From JAJTFA01 sp051715425 (GTDB lineage: Bacteria; Bacteroidota; Bacteroidia; UKL13-3): DNA of 64,000 nt. A model generated the notes under the pieces. That model ran no database searches. It was given only the letters and a program-made list of their open reading frames with translations, and was not told the origin of the DNA. The position numbers were made by a program, and so were the translations under genes. The DNA is taken from the NCBI GenBank assembly GCA_051715425.1, contig JBPXJS010000052.1:77130-141129 (forward strand), in the 5' to 3' direction. This document shows positions 37,701 through 46,092 of this stretch, in pieces. How positions within the stretch are numbered: position 1 is the first letter of the stretch; every line of letters starts with the position of its first letter.

Positions 37701-38471
37701 ATGTCACAAAATCCTGAACATATTATCTCACTAATCAATGATTTAGCAGATAAAACAAACCAGTCTCTTGATGGGCATGGCTTTCAAAGAATAAGTGATT
37801 ATGTGGAAGAATTTACAGGTACACCCATAACTAATCGTTATTTAAAAGAAACGTATATCAATGCCATTAATGCACAGCAATCCGGCACCACAAAAACCAA
37901 ATTCTACCTGGTAAAAATTGACCTTCTTGCCAAGGTTCTTGGTTATAAAAACTTTAACGCTTATGCAGATAGTAAGTCAGCACCATTAGAGCCTCAACTA
38001 TTAGGTTGCATTGGTACTTGGTGGAGCATTGTGCGAGCAAACATGGGAAATTATCTGTTGAAGGCACCTGTGAGAATAACAAAGTCACCTGATCACAATA
38101 TTATGATAGAGTTAAAAGGTGGCTTAAGGACTTTTAATGGAACAGCTACACATCGTGTTGGAAATATTTTCTGTGAATTGGATGCCGGAAAAGATAAAAA
38201 ACTTTACATCGTTCTAAAAATTGGCACCAGCGAAAACCCGCTGCTACTTCAGGGAACCTTTGCCGGTATATCATCAGCCGGAGACCCTATTGCAGGAAGA
38301 GAGTTGTTTGTACGAGAAGATAAAATGTCGTATGAGGAAATGAAATGGGAAAAAATTCCATGTGATACTATGGTTCTGGATAAAAGGATCAATTCTTATT
38401 TTGAAACATACGAAGGCAATTGTTTGAAAGTAAACAAGGTAAGCACCTTCTCAATGACTGATTTAGATTAA
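37701..38471 (+). CDS. Unknown protein, helical N-terminus and beta-rich C-terminus
   Basis: A 256-residue soluble protein. The first ~95 residues look like a helical, possibly DNA- or protein-binding module (RISDYVEEFTGTPITNRYLKETYINAIN, VLGYKNFNAYAD). After a linker, residues 100-250 form a beta-rich domain beginning LLGCIGTWWSIVRANMGNYL. I do not recognise the family. It lies 10 bases before a PD-(D/E)xK protein gene under a clear promoter, so the two are probably functionally linked. Confidence 0.72.
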   Translation: MSQNPEHIISLINDLADKTNQSLDGHGFQRISDYVEEFTGTPITNRYLKETYINAINAQQSGTTKTKFYLVKIDLLAKVLGYKNFNAYADSKSAPLEPQLLGCIGTWWSIVRANMGNYLLKAPVRITKSPDHNIMIELKGGLRTFNGTATHRVGNIFCELDAGKDKKLYIVLKIGTSENPLLLQGTFAGISSAGDPIAGRELFVREDKMSYEEMKWEKIPCDTMVLDKRINSYFETYEGNCLKVNKVSTFSMTDLD

Positions 38472-38481
38472 TCAAAAAAAA

Positions 38482-39552
38482 ATGGACTTTAAAGACCAAA
38501 TTAAACTGTTAGGCGAAAGAGTGAAAAAACTCAAAGAACAGGTTCAAACAGAAGAAGCTACCAAGAATGCTTTTATTATGCCATTTATCAAAGAGCTGGG
38601 ATATGATGTTTTCAACCCATACGAAGTAACACCTGAACTCACAGCAGATATTGGCATTAAGCAAGGAGAGAAAATAGATTATGCCATTCTTAAAAACGGA
38701 GAACCCATTATTCTCATTGAATGCAAGTGGCATGGTAATCCACTCACAGAACACAACACCTCCCAACTCTTCAGATACTTTCATACCACCAATGCCAAGT
38801 TTGCCATTCTAACAAATGGCATTGAATACCGGTTTTACACAGACCTGGTTGAACCTAACAAAATGGACGAAAAGCCTTTTTTCACTATTAATATCACCGA
38901 CCTTAAAGACAACCAGATAGAAGAACTCAAAAAATTCCATAAGACATATTATGACTTTAACAATATTGTAAATACAGCCAGTGAATTAAAATACACGAAT
39001 GAGTTGAAAACACTAATACATGCTGAGCTAACAAATCCGAGTGCTGATATGGTAAAAATGCTAACCCGGCAAGTATATCAGGGAATGATTACAGCCAAAG
39101 TACTTGAACAATTTACTAACCTTACCAAGAAATCCTTTCAACAATATATAAGCGACCTTATTACAGAAAGGTTGAAGCAAGCATTAAACAAGGAAGATGA
39201 AGTGGCAAAAGAACAGCAGGCTGCCATTGAAACGGCAGAGCCATCGAAAATAATCACCACCGATGAAGAACTTGAGGCTTATATCATAATTAAGTCTATT
39301 CTAAGGAGCAAAATTTCCGCTAACAGAATAACCTATCGGGATGCCCAAAGTTACTTTGCCATTTTACTCGATGACAATAACAGAAGAACTATTTGCAGAC
39401 TTTACTTTAATGAAAATAAAAAATATGTGGTAACGCTGGACACGAACAAAAAAGAAATACGACACGAAATCGGCAACCTTGATGATATTTTTAACTTATC
39501 TGAAATTTTATTTTCTGCCGTAGAAGCGCACCTTAAATCCAATGGCGACTAA
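38482..39552 (+). CDS. Type I restriction R-subunit N-terminal-like PD-(D/E)xK protein
   Basis: A 356-residue protein of the HSDR_N_2 type. The nuclease core is seen as IDYAILKNGEPIILIECKWHG (Asp, then E-x-K) near residues 65-85, followed by QLFRYFHTTNAKFAILTNG. No helicase/translocase domain or adjacent hsdM/hsdS exists. It is therefore not a restriction subunit as such but one of the stand-alone proteins of this family. The C-terminal third (EELEAYIIIKSIL...) is a second domain seen in the same family. Probable accessory or defence gene. Confidence 0.78.
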   Translation: MDFKDQIKLLGERVKKLKEQVQTEEATKNAFIMPFIKELGYDVFNPYEVTPELTADIGIKQGEKIDYAILKNGEPIILIECKWHGNPLTEHNTSQLFRYFHTTNAKFAILTNGIEYRFYTDLVEPNKMDEKPFFTINITDLKDNQIEELKKFHKTYYDFNNIVNTASELKYTNELKTLIHAELTNPSADMVKMLTRQVYQGMITAKVLEQFTNLTKKSFQQYISDLITERLKQALNKEDEVAKEQQAAIETAEPSKIITTDEELEAYIIIKSILRSKISANRITYRDAQSYFAILLDDNNRRTICRLYFNENKKYVVTLDTNKKEIRHEIGNLDDIFNLSEILFSAVEAHLKSNGD

Positions 39553-39553
39553 C

Positions 39554-39883
39554 ATGAAATTAACACGGTACTTTCTGTTTCTATTTCTATTAATTGTTAC
39601 CACTTCAGGCATATGTCAACAGGTACATTATACCCGAACCGGTAAAAAATATCATTCTACGGGATGCCAATATCTCCGTAAAAGCGACTTTGTATGTACA
39701 TTAAGCGAAGCACTTTCCAGAGGATTAAGTCCTTGTTCCAGGTGCCACCCTCCTACACAGGTGGAGAAAGAAACTCCTGCTGAAAAGATAAAACCCCGGA
39801 CGTCACCTAAGCCCCCCGATAACAATAAGAAAAAGACCAGGCGGTTGGGCTATAACCCTTATTCCAAAGAATATTTCACTTAA
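39554..39883 (+). CDS. Secreted small protein with HxxxCxYL zinc-like motif
   Basis: A 109-residue protein. The start at 39554 gives a clean signal peptide (LTRYFLFLFLLIVTTSGICQQ) and begins 1 base after the previous stop. The domain VHYTRTGKKYHSTGCQYLRKS...LSRGLSPCSRCHP is the same family as in the lipoprotein at 29087. A Pro/Lys-rich tail follows. Likely binds one metal via His/Cys; function unknown. Confidence 0.7.
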   Translation: MKLTRYFLFLFLLIVTTSGICQQVHYTRTGKKYHSTGCQYLRKSDFVCTLSEALSRGLSPCSRCHPPTQVEKETPAEKIKPRTSPKPPDNNKKKTRRLGYNPYSKEYFT

Positions 39884-39932
39884 AGATACTGACTATTAAA
39901 AACAAAAACCCGTGACAGAAAATCAGAACACA

Positions 39933-40139
39933 ATGAAACAGTATTATCTTAACCTTAATTCCCTGAGTAACGGGGAACGGGAAGTTCATAAAGACGGATG
40001 TATCTATCTGCATGAGATAAAAAACATGTTCCACCTGGGTTTATTTTCTTCATGCCATGAAGCGTTATCCGAAGCACAAAAAAATTATGCAGAAGTGAAT
40101 GGCTGCCATTATTGTTGTTCAGCATGCAAAACCAATTAA
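39933..40139 (+). CDS. Small Cys/His-rich protein
   Basis: A 68-residue protein from the ATG at 39933 (a GTG at 39912 would add seven residues). It contains REVHKDGCIYL and a C-terminal cluster NGCHYCCSAC, a second variant of the HxxxCxYL theme. Probably a zinc-binding protein. It lies between the secreted small protein and the HNH nuclease gene in a compact run. Confidence 0.65.
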   Translation: MKQYYLNLNSLSNGEREVHKDGCIYLHEIKNMFHLGLFSSCHEALSEAQKNYAEVNGCHYCCSACKTN

Positions 40140-40161
40140 ACACCTACCAAAACAAATTAAT

Positions 40162-40464
40162 ATGTCACGTAAACACAATACAAACCGCTCAGGTGGATCC
40201 TGGACGGAAGCAGAGAAAAAAGCCGTTTGGCAAAAAGGAAACACCAGGACAGGTTTCGACCCGGACTCTTATCGTTGGGATAAATGTGATAAAAAAATGA
40301 AATGGTCGGAACATGGCAATCGGGAATCGAATGAAGGTTGGGAAATTGATCACATTCTCCCTGTCTCTAAAGGTGGTGAAGACAATTTATCTAACTTACA
40401 ACCCCTATATTGGAAAAACAATGCTGATAAAGGGGATAACCTGAATTGGAACTGCCCACGATAA
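40162..40464 (+). CDS. HNH endonuclease
   Basis: A 100-residue protein starting MSRKHNTN. It has the HNH core GWEIDHILPVSKGGEDNLSNLQPLYWKNNADKGD: DH, then N in NLSNLQ, then N in WKNNADK. A cysteine is present (DKCDKKM) but no full zinc pair. The N-terminus WTEAEKKAVWQKG is typical of small HNH proteins in mobile or defence contexts. Target unknown. Confidence 0.85.
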   Translation: MSRKHNTNRSGGSWTEAEKKAVWQKGNTRTGFDPDSYRWDKCDKKMKWSEHGNRESNEGWEIDHILPVSKGGEDNLSNLQPLYWKNNADKGDNLNWNCPR

Positions 40465-40812
40465 GAAACTAATTTTTAAAAGTCTGGAGAATATCACTTC
40501 TGCACCTTTTCAAAACAGAAAAACCAAAAAAAATCGGTAAAAACACAGCCTCCGTACTTAAGGCACTTACTCATTTTAGCAATACATTAAATTTACCCCC
40601 TAATTAGGCTTACTTATTTCCACAATCTCTAAAGCCTGATCCATGCACACTTTTAACCATTTTTAACAAAAGATTCGAATACTTTATTCAAAAACTATAG
40701 GGTGTTTTCCCTATAAAAAAAGAGTGTTTTCACTCTTGATACATTAACTATCTGCGCAGAACTTGCGCAATCGTTTTATGTAACTTTTAGTTGTACACTT
40801 AATCAAATCATT
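40465..40812. other. Intergenic region with promoter copy D
   Basis: No gene is seen. The right half holds promoter copy D (40677-40738); the left half is AT-rich with no recognisable motif. Confidence 0.6.
40677..40738 (+). promoter_or_regulatory. Repeat promoter, copy D (variant)
   Basis: Palindrome GAATACTTTATTC (40677-40689, one mismatch), a diverged unit 1 ATAGGGTGTTTTCCCTAT whose core begins at 40700, and a perfect unit 2 from 40722 (22-bp period), ending in TTG at 40736-40738. The spacing from palindrome to unit 1 is 11 bases as in copies B, E and F. No good -7 box lies 21 nt downstream (AACTTGCG), so this copy may be weaker or more activator-dependent. Confidence 0.72.
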
Positions 40813-41793
40813 ATGGAACTATTGCTTATCACTAACAGAAAAAGAAACACCAATACCAAAAAAAAGGAAAGGTATTATGGAGAAGAATTGCGCCATGAAG
40901 GAGCACATACTTCAATTATGGCGAGATTAGACCGTCAGGGCGGGGACTATTTCGTTGAAGAAATTTCTGATACCCGAACCGATGTTCTGTTTAAAGAGAA
41001 CAGAATTTCTACTTTAATGAATTTCCTGAACCTTTGCGTTGCTGACGAATATGACTGTGTATTTTATGTACATGGATATGGTAAAATATTTGAACAGAGC
41101 ATTGAACAAGCAATCGAGATTCGTAACAGGTACTCAAATACAGCGGTAATTACTTTTTCATGGCCTTCAAGAGAAAAGGATGGTATGCTTAATTTCAGAA
41201 CCAAGTACGAAAACGTGCAGGAAGTAGCCCGTACTTCGGCAAATGCGCTCAAAGAAGTATTAGAAGAATTAAAAGAAGCTCTGCAACGATTACCTCAAAA
41301 CAACAAACCTTCGGTAAATCTGCTTATTCATAGTATGGGTAACTACTTGTTTGAACAGATTATACGCTCTAATCCGGAGATAGACCTCAGCATGTTTGAT
41401 CACATTATTCATAATCAGGCAGATGTTCCTATCTCCACACATAAAGAATGGATACAGCATGTAAAGCCAGCCAGACAGGTTTATATCACCAGTAACAAAG
41501 GCGATGTGGTATTAATGGCTTCACAAATTTTGAATGATGGACCGGAAGATGACAGATTAGGAGATTCGATACATGAACATCCATCTGTAAGATCAAACAA
41601 TGCCATATATATCGACTTTAGCAAAACATCAGGTTTAAGCGGAGGAGAACATCAATTATTTGGTCCCTCAGGTGCAGAAAAGAACCTCTATGTAAAAGGT
41701 TTTTTTGAAAGGGCTTTTTCCGGAAAAAAGGCAGTTAAAGGAGAGGCCTTTGTTTGGTTCGAAAACCTGAAATGTTATCGCCTGATTAAATAA
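40813..41793 (+). CDS. DUF900-like alpha/beta hydrolase
   Basis: A 326-residue soluble protein without a signal peptide. Hydrolase features are VFYVHGYG (oxyanion), ITFSWPSRE, and the elbow LLIHSMGNYLFE with the nucleophile serine at about residue 175. A late histidine (SGGEHQLFGPSG) may complete the triad. This is the DUF900 type of esterase/lipase-like fold. It is monocistronic between promoter copies D and E. It belongs to the group of Sec-less hydrolases under the shared promoter. Confidence 0.8.
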   Translation: MELLLITNRKRNTNTKKKERYYGEELRHEGAHTSIMARLDRQGGDYFVEEISDTRTDVLFKENRISTLMNFLNLCVADEYDCVFYVHGYGKIFEQSIEQAIEIRNRYSNTAVITFSWPSREKDGMLNFRTKYENVQEVARTSANALKEVLEELKEALQRLPQNNKPSVNLLIHSMGNYLFEQIIRSNPEIDLSMFDHIIHNQADVPISTHKEWIQHVKPARQVYITSNKGDVVLMASQILNDGPEDDRLGDSIHEHPSVRSNNAIYIDFSKTSGLSGGEHQLFGPSGAEKNLYVKGFFERAFSGKKAVKGEAFVWFENLKCYRLIK

Positions 41794-42167
41794 AACAATA
41801 AAGTGGTAATAGCATCTATTAAGTCAAAACCGAACGATAACAAGATGAGGACTCTGTTATAAACAACACACATCTTACCGGTTTTGTATTTAATGCCGGA
41901 TTCGCAACCAACTTTATAGTGTTTAGCAAATAACCCCTTCTACTCATCAATAGATAAAGCCTATCTCTTTTCACCAATATTCAGGCTTTATCTCTCTGCT
42001 TTACAAACCATTTACACGATTATTTGGTAACAGGCTACACCATTTTCGAATATTTTATGCTCAAAAAAAAGAATGTTTTCCCTATGAAAAAAGAGTGTTT
42101 TCACTCTTGAAATGTAATATACCCCTTCTGTAAGTTTGATCTGAAATAATAGCGTACCAACAATTTT
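41794..42167. other. Intergenic region with promoter copy E
   Basis: No gene is seen in 374 bases. Promoter copy E occupies 42048-42138. The upstream part shows nothing recognisable. Confidence 0.6.
42048..42138 (+). promoter_or_regulatory. Repeat promoter, copy E (CIS hub/tape-measure operon)
   Basis: Palindrome-like GAATATTTTATGC (42048-42060), unit 1 variant GAATGTTTTCCCTAT from 42071 (11 bases after), perfect unit 2 from 42093 (22-bp period), TTG at 42107-42109, exactly 21 nt, then TAAGTTTG at 42131-42138. ATG of the GH18-like gene at 42168. Confidence 0.83.
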
Positions 42168-43097
42168 ATGTCAACAAACAATATTGTACTATACGGATCA
42201 GGACTTTTCGATAGTACACCCGTATCTTATGACGACCAGTTAAAAACCATTACCTCCTCCAATTTTAACTCGGTTATTTTATGGACCCTGCACGTACAAC
42301 CAAATGGTGATATTCATTATAACGATACACCATTGGTGCAAAACGGAGTATACCAAAATGAAACCAATCCGGAGTTGGGAACATATATTAAAAACCTCAA
42401 ATCGGGTAACAGCAAAGTCACACAAATACTCTGGTGTATTGGCAGTGCCGATGTAACTGATTTTGCCAATATCCGCACTTTGCTGGAAACACCTGAAGGT
42501 ACACAAACATTGGTAAACAACTTTACTGCACTTCTAAACAATGCTCCTGCCGATGGTTTTGATTTTGATCTGGAAGAGTTTCCGTACAGCAGTTTTACCA
42601 ATACCATTGTGGATCTTGCATTGCTGCTTAACAAACATTTTGGCTCATTTATTACTTTTTGTCCTTACAACAGAGAAGATTTCTGGACAGACTGCCTGGG
42701 GTTAATTTATGCCCGCAACAACAACCGGCAAATAGTTAAGTGGATGAACCTGCAATGTTATGCCGGAGGCGAAACCAATATTCCTGCTTACTGGATCAAT
42801 ACCCTTTCCAAGTCGGCCGCAGTTACCGGAATTACAGATGCCGCAGCTTTTGTTGTGCCGGGGTATTGGTGCTTCTCTTTGCCATACAGCAACAACTGTC
42901 CTGATGATATCAGAAGAATTTTTGAAAACCAGAAAACAACCGTACCCGGTCTGTCAGGCGGATTTATATGGAACTCCTCTGATATTTTAAACAACCAGAA
43001 AAACACTGCTCCCTGTGGTTGCCCTATGAATATGCAGGCTTACGCCAACGCTATACTTGAGGGGTTAACCTCAGCGGCATTGATACACTCACATTAA
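42168..43097 (+). CDS. GH18-like glycosidase (chitinase fold)
   Basis: A 309-residue protein. The GH18 signature DGFDFDLEEF (DGxDxDxE) lies near residue 128 with the catalytic glutamate present. The preceding VTQILWCIGSAD fits the SxGG-like strand. There is no signal peptide, which is unusual for a chitinase-like enzyme and fits delivery as CIS cargo, or binding rather than catalysis. Substrates could be chitin, peptidoglycan or glycoprotein glycans. First gene of the operon that encodes CIS parts. Confidence 0.75.
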   Translation: MSTNNIVLYGSGLFDSTPVSYDDQLKTITSSNFNSVILWTLHVQPNGDIHYNDTPLVQNGVYQNETNPELGTYIKNLKSGNSKVTQILWCIGSADVTDFANIRTLLETPEGTQTLVNNFTALLNNAPADGFDFDLEEFPYSSFTNTIVDLALLLNKHFGSFITFCPYNREDFWTDCLGLIYARNNNRQIVKWMNLQCYAGGETNIPAYWINTLSKSAAVTGITDAAAFVVPGYWCFSLPYSNNCPDDIRRIFENQKTTVPGLSGGFIWNSSDILNNQKNTAPCGCPMNMQAYANAILEGLTSAALIHSH

Positions 43098-43131
43098 TTT
43101 TTACCCATATTTATTAAAAAACTCCTTAACT

Positions 43132-44418
43132 ATGTCACACCACAACCAAACATTTTTAAACCCGCCTTCTTCCCTTCAGATTAATCCGCGTAAACAAAAA
43201 ACAGGCGGAAAGTTCAAAACAAAACTCACTTATGCCGATAACGAGGCACCACTTCTGGTAGAAGGCCAGGGGGTATTGAGTTGTGCATTAAACAAAAAAC
43301 AACCTTTTTATTTTCTTGCAGAAAGTGACGACAGGCAACATGCCTTTAAACTGGAGGTAAATGCCAGCACGGTTATTTTTTATGAGTTGGTAAATGGAAA
43401 CTGGGTGGAACAAACCACCAACACTTTTGTAAAAAACGGAAGTGGTATAGATCCTGATGATCTCTGCCATTACTGGTTTAGCATCGACTCGCATAACCGT
43501 TTTTTGCGTTATGGAAAAGGTGAGGTAAGAAGAAACACCCAGTTGGCAGAACTCAGCTATCCGCCTGCTCCGGAAGATCCGAAAGAAAAAGACCCATATG
43601 CATGGGTGGCAGAGGTAGATGCAATTGCCTATACCCCGCAAGTGGTGTATCCGGAAAAAATATATCGCGATCCGGTGATACAGGATCCCGCAATGGTGGT
43701 GGTATCAACCGATAAGTTAACCATGGATGATATTGCAGCCAACAGGGCAACCGTTGCGGCCAACCTCACACCAACATGCAGGCAATTATATGAAAATGTT
43801 GCCGGTACCAATTTTCAACTGAACACGACTGATTTTCCTGATTTTACCAAGGCCATTGAAGCAAGTATAGCTAGTCCGCAAGGGTGGTGCAATAAAAAGC
43901 TGAAAGAAAAATCTACTGAATTCGGAGGGCAACCCAACCCTGATGAAACTTACCTGCGTATAACCATGGGATTTAATCAGGGCGATTCTCCCGGCATTCC
44001 TTACGTGATGGAAATCTGGCCTCCGGGACATTATTCTCCTGTGCATAACCATGCGGAAGCCAATGCCATTATCAGGGTGCTGCATGGAGAAATTACGGTA
44101 AATCTTTACCCGATGTTAAGCGATTATCACCTGATGCCTTTTATGGTGGCCAAGTTTGGAAAAGATGATGTAACCTGGATTTCGCCAGATTTAAACCAGA
44201 CTCACCAGTTGCATAATACCAATGTATACGGACCAACCTGTATTACCATTCAGTGTTATATGTATGGAGATACCAATACCAAACATTACGGCTACTTTGA
44301 TTACCTGAATGAAAACGGGCAGATAGAACAATTTACACCAAACAGTGATATGGACTTTCTGGCATTTAAAGAACAAATGAAATACGAATGGATAAATCTT
44401 TTTAATGCAAAAGGTTAA
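43132..44418 (+). CDS. Cysteine dioxygenase-like cupin protein
   Basis: A 428-residue soluble protein. The C-terminal half is a cupin like type I cysteine dioxygenase: PGHYSPVHNHAEANAIIRVLHGEITV gives the His-x-His and the following residues, with a later histidine in TWISPDLNQTHQLHN. The N-terminal ~150 residues form an unrecognised beta-rich domain (FYFLAESDDRQHAFKLEV). No signal peptide. It lies between the GH18-like and CIS tape-measure genes; its job there is unclear, perhaps thiol oxidation. Confidence 0.7.
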   Translation: MSHHNQTFLNPPSSLQINPRKQKTGGKFKTKLTYADNEAPLLVEGQGVLSCALNKKQPFYFLAESDDRQHAFKLEVNASTVIFYELVNGNWVEQTTNTFVKNGSGIDPDDLCHYWFSIDSHNRFLRYGKGEVRRNTQLAELSYPPAPEDPKEKDPYAWVAEVDAIAYTPQVVYPEKIYRDPVIQDPAMVVVSTDKLTMDDIAANRATVAANLTPTCRQLYENVAGTNFQLNTTDFPDFTKAIEASIASPQGWCNKKLKEKSTEFGGQPNPDETYLRITMGFNQGDSPGIPYVMEIWPPGHYSPVHNHAEANAIIRVLHGEITVNLYPMLSDYHLMPFMVAKFGKDDVTWISPDLNQTHQLHNTNVYGPTCITIQCYMYGDTNTKHYGYFDYLNENGQIEQFTPNSDMDFLAFKEQMKYEWINLFNAKG

Positions 44419-44455
44419 CTTTACCTGAGATAAATAACCTTTTACCGGTAGGCAG

Positions 44456-44974
44456 ATGAGTGAAATTGATGTAAAAAAATATGAGATAACCGGAGCCGGT
44501 TTAATTATACTGGCTCCGTTTATACCTGCTTTATTTGAGCGTGCCGGTTATGTATTGGATCAACGGAAAAACAACAGCAATGATAAGCTCCGGGCTATTC
44601 TTCTTCTTCACCATATGGTTTATGGAAAACAACCTGCCGGAGCAACGGATCTCTTTTTGCCGCAATTGTTATGTAATATGCCCACCACAACGTTGCATCC
44701 TCCTTTTCCTGATGTAACCAAAAAAGAAAGTGAACTTAGTATACTCTTGTTAAGAACCGTGATTCAAAGCTGGAGTAAAATTAATCAAACCACCATAGAA
44801 GGTTTCCGCGATAGTTTTTTGCAAAGGGAGGGAAAATTAATTATAGAAGACGATGAAGCACATCTGGTGGTGCAACAGCGTGGTTATGATATCCTCTTAA
44901 GCAGCCTGCCATGGTCCATTGCCATAACAAAACTGCGGTGGATGGACAGACCTCTTTTTACCAGGTGGAAATAG
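44456..44974 (+). CDS. CIS tape-measure-family domain protein, short
   Basis: A 172-residue protein matching, as I recall it, the C-terminal domain of contractile injection system tape measure proteins (CIS_TMP). Features are ITGAGLIILAPFIPALFERAG, AILLLHHMVYGKQ, LPQLLCNMP, SWSKINQTTIEGFRDSFLQREG and YDILLSSLPWSI...KLRWMDRPLF. Canonical members are several times longer, because the tape measure length sets tube length. This is a domain-only form and might act as an adaptor or chaperone. It lies 37 bases after the cupin gene and 50 before the hub-like gene. Confidence 0.78.
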   Translation: MSEIDVKKYEITGAGLIILAPFIPALFERAGYVLDQRKNNSNDKLRAILLLHHMVYGKQPAGATDLFLPQLLCNMPTTTLHPPFPDVTKKESELSILLLRTVIQSWSKINQTTIEGFRDSFLQREGKLIIEDDEAHLVVQQRGYDILLSSLPWSIAITKLRWMDRPLFTRWK

Positions 44975-45024
44975 GTACTGGTTTTTCAATGATGGTATGT
45001 TCTTAAATCAGTTATATTTACCAG

Positions 45025-45876
45025 ATGGAAGAAACTGTAAGCGTTCAAATTCAGGTAAGCGCGAAAGAGGTACCTGAAACCTTCGCCTTATACTCTGTTA
45101 ACACACAAACCCAAATAAACGGGCCGGGTAAAGCAGTTATTACTTACCAAATAGATCTTGGGGAACTGGTAGACAATACCAATGCCATCACCAGATTTTT
45201 TAAATCAGGACTCCCTGTAACCATTAGTATGGGCTATGGCTCACAAACATCTCCCGTTTTTTCTGGAATAATAACGCAACAGTACATTTCTGTTTCACTG
45301 GAAAACCATACTATTGAAATTATTTGTGAAGAATATTCCTGCATCCTTGAATCCATACCCGTTCCTGCAAACATCAATAACCAGTCTTTTGTTTCATCCA
45401 TTTCGCCCCTGCTCCGAAAAAACGGATTTAAATTAAATATAATATCACGGATAAAAAGTGTAGTTGCTCACCCGGAATCATCAGGTAATTTGTTTGATCT
45501 GATTTTAAGCACAGCAAAACTGAATGGATTGAACGTGCTGGTGAAAGACAAGCTGCTCACACTTGCACCGGCTGATTATACCCAGAAACCTGTTGCATCT
45601 CTAACCATGGGAGTAAATATTATAACATTGCAGGCAGAAGGGCTGATACACCTTGCAGCCAACCAAAGAGCGGCAGACAAGGCACAGGAATCGGGAATAC
45701 TTACCTGTCGTGCCATCCTCCATATTCAGGGTTCATCATTAGCTATACCAGGTAAACTAGCAGAGATAAATGAAACCGGGGAAGCTTTTAGTGGCAAGGC
45801 ATATATCATCCGCACCAATCAAACATTGCAAAACGGCAACTGGTTAACTGTTGTTACAACAGGATTGGGGTACTGA
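45025..45876 (+). CDS. gpD/VgrG-type hub protein (phage late control D-like)
   Basis: A 283-residue protein similar to the baseplate hub of contractile tails (gpD, Afp8/Pvc8 hub part). The pattern runs: beta domain 1 (VSVQIQVSAKEVPETFALYS), VTISMGYGSQTSPVFSGII, the helical NQSFVSSISPLLRKNGF, then VASLTMGVNIITLQAE. It closes with the typical end PGKLAEINETGEAFSGKAYI...TLQNGNWLTVV. It lacks the OB and beta-helix spike domains, so it would need a separate spike or act as a cargo-docking hub. It ends operon E. Confidence 0.78.
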   Translation: MEETVSVQIQVSAKEVPETFALYSVNTQTQINGPGKAVITYQIDLGELVDNTNAITRFFKSGLPVTISMGYGSQTSPVFSGIITQQYISVSLENHTIEIICEEYSCILESIPVPANINNQSFVSSISPLLRKNGFKLNIISRIKSVVAHPESSGNLFDLILSTAKLNGLNVLVKDKLLTLAPADYTQKPVASLTMGVNIITLQAEGLIHLAANQRAADKAQESGILTCRAILHIQGSSLAIPGKLAEINETGEAFSGKAYIIRTNQTLQNGNWLTVVTTGLGY

Positions 45877-45963
45877 TATTTCCCGGTTCTTGCCCTCTTT
45901 TTTCTTTACCACAAACCAACATGCTGAATATCTGGAATAAAGACACCCTTTGTTTCAAATTTC

Positions 45964-46054
45964 GAATAATTTATTCCTTAAAAAAAGAGTGTTTTCCCTA
46001 AGAAAAAAGAGTGTTTTCACTCTTGTTTTGGGTTTAGCTAACCACGTAAGTTTG
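45964..46054 (+). promoter_or_regulatory. Repeat promoter, copy F (cytochrome-like/lipase operon)
   Basis: Perfect palindrome GAATAATTTATTC (45964-45976), unit 1 variant GAGTGTTTTCCCTA from 45987 (11 bases on), perfect unit 2 from 46009 (22-bp period), TTG at 46023-46025, exactly 21 nt, then TAAGTTTG at 46047-46054. ATG at 46093. Confidence 0.85.
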
Positions 46055-46092
46055 ATTTACCTTTTGCACAAACAGCACAAATAAACCAAACT

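Noticed and set aside
38482..39552. Type I restriction-modification system
   Set aside because: No helicase domain, no methylase or specificity subunit nearby; only the R-subunit N-terminal-like nuclease fold is present.
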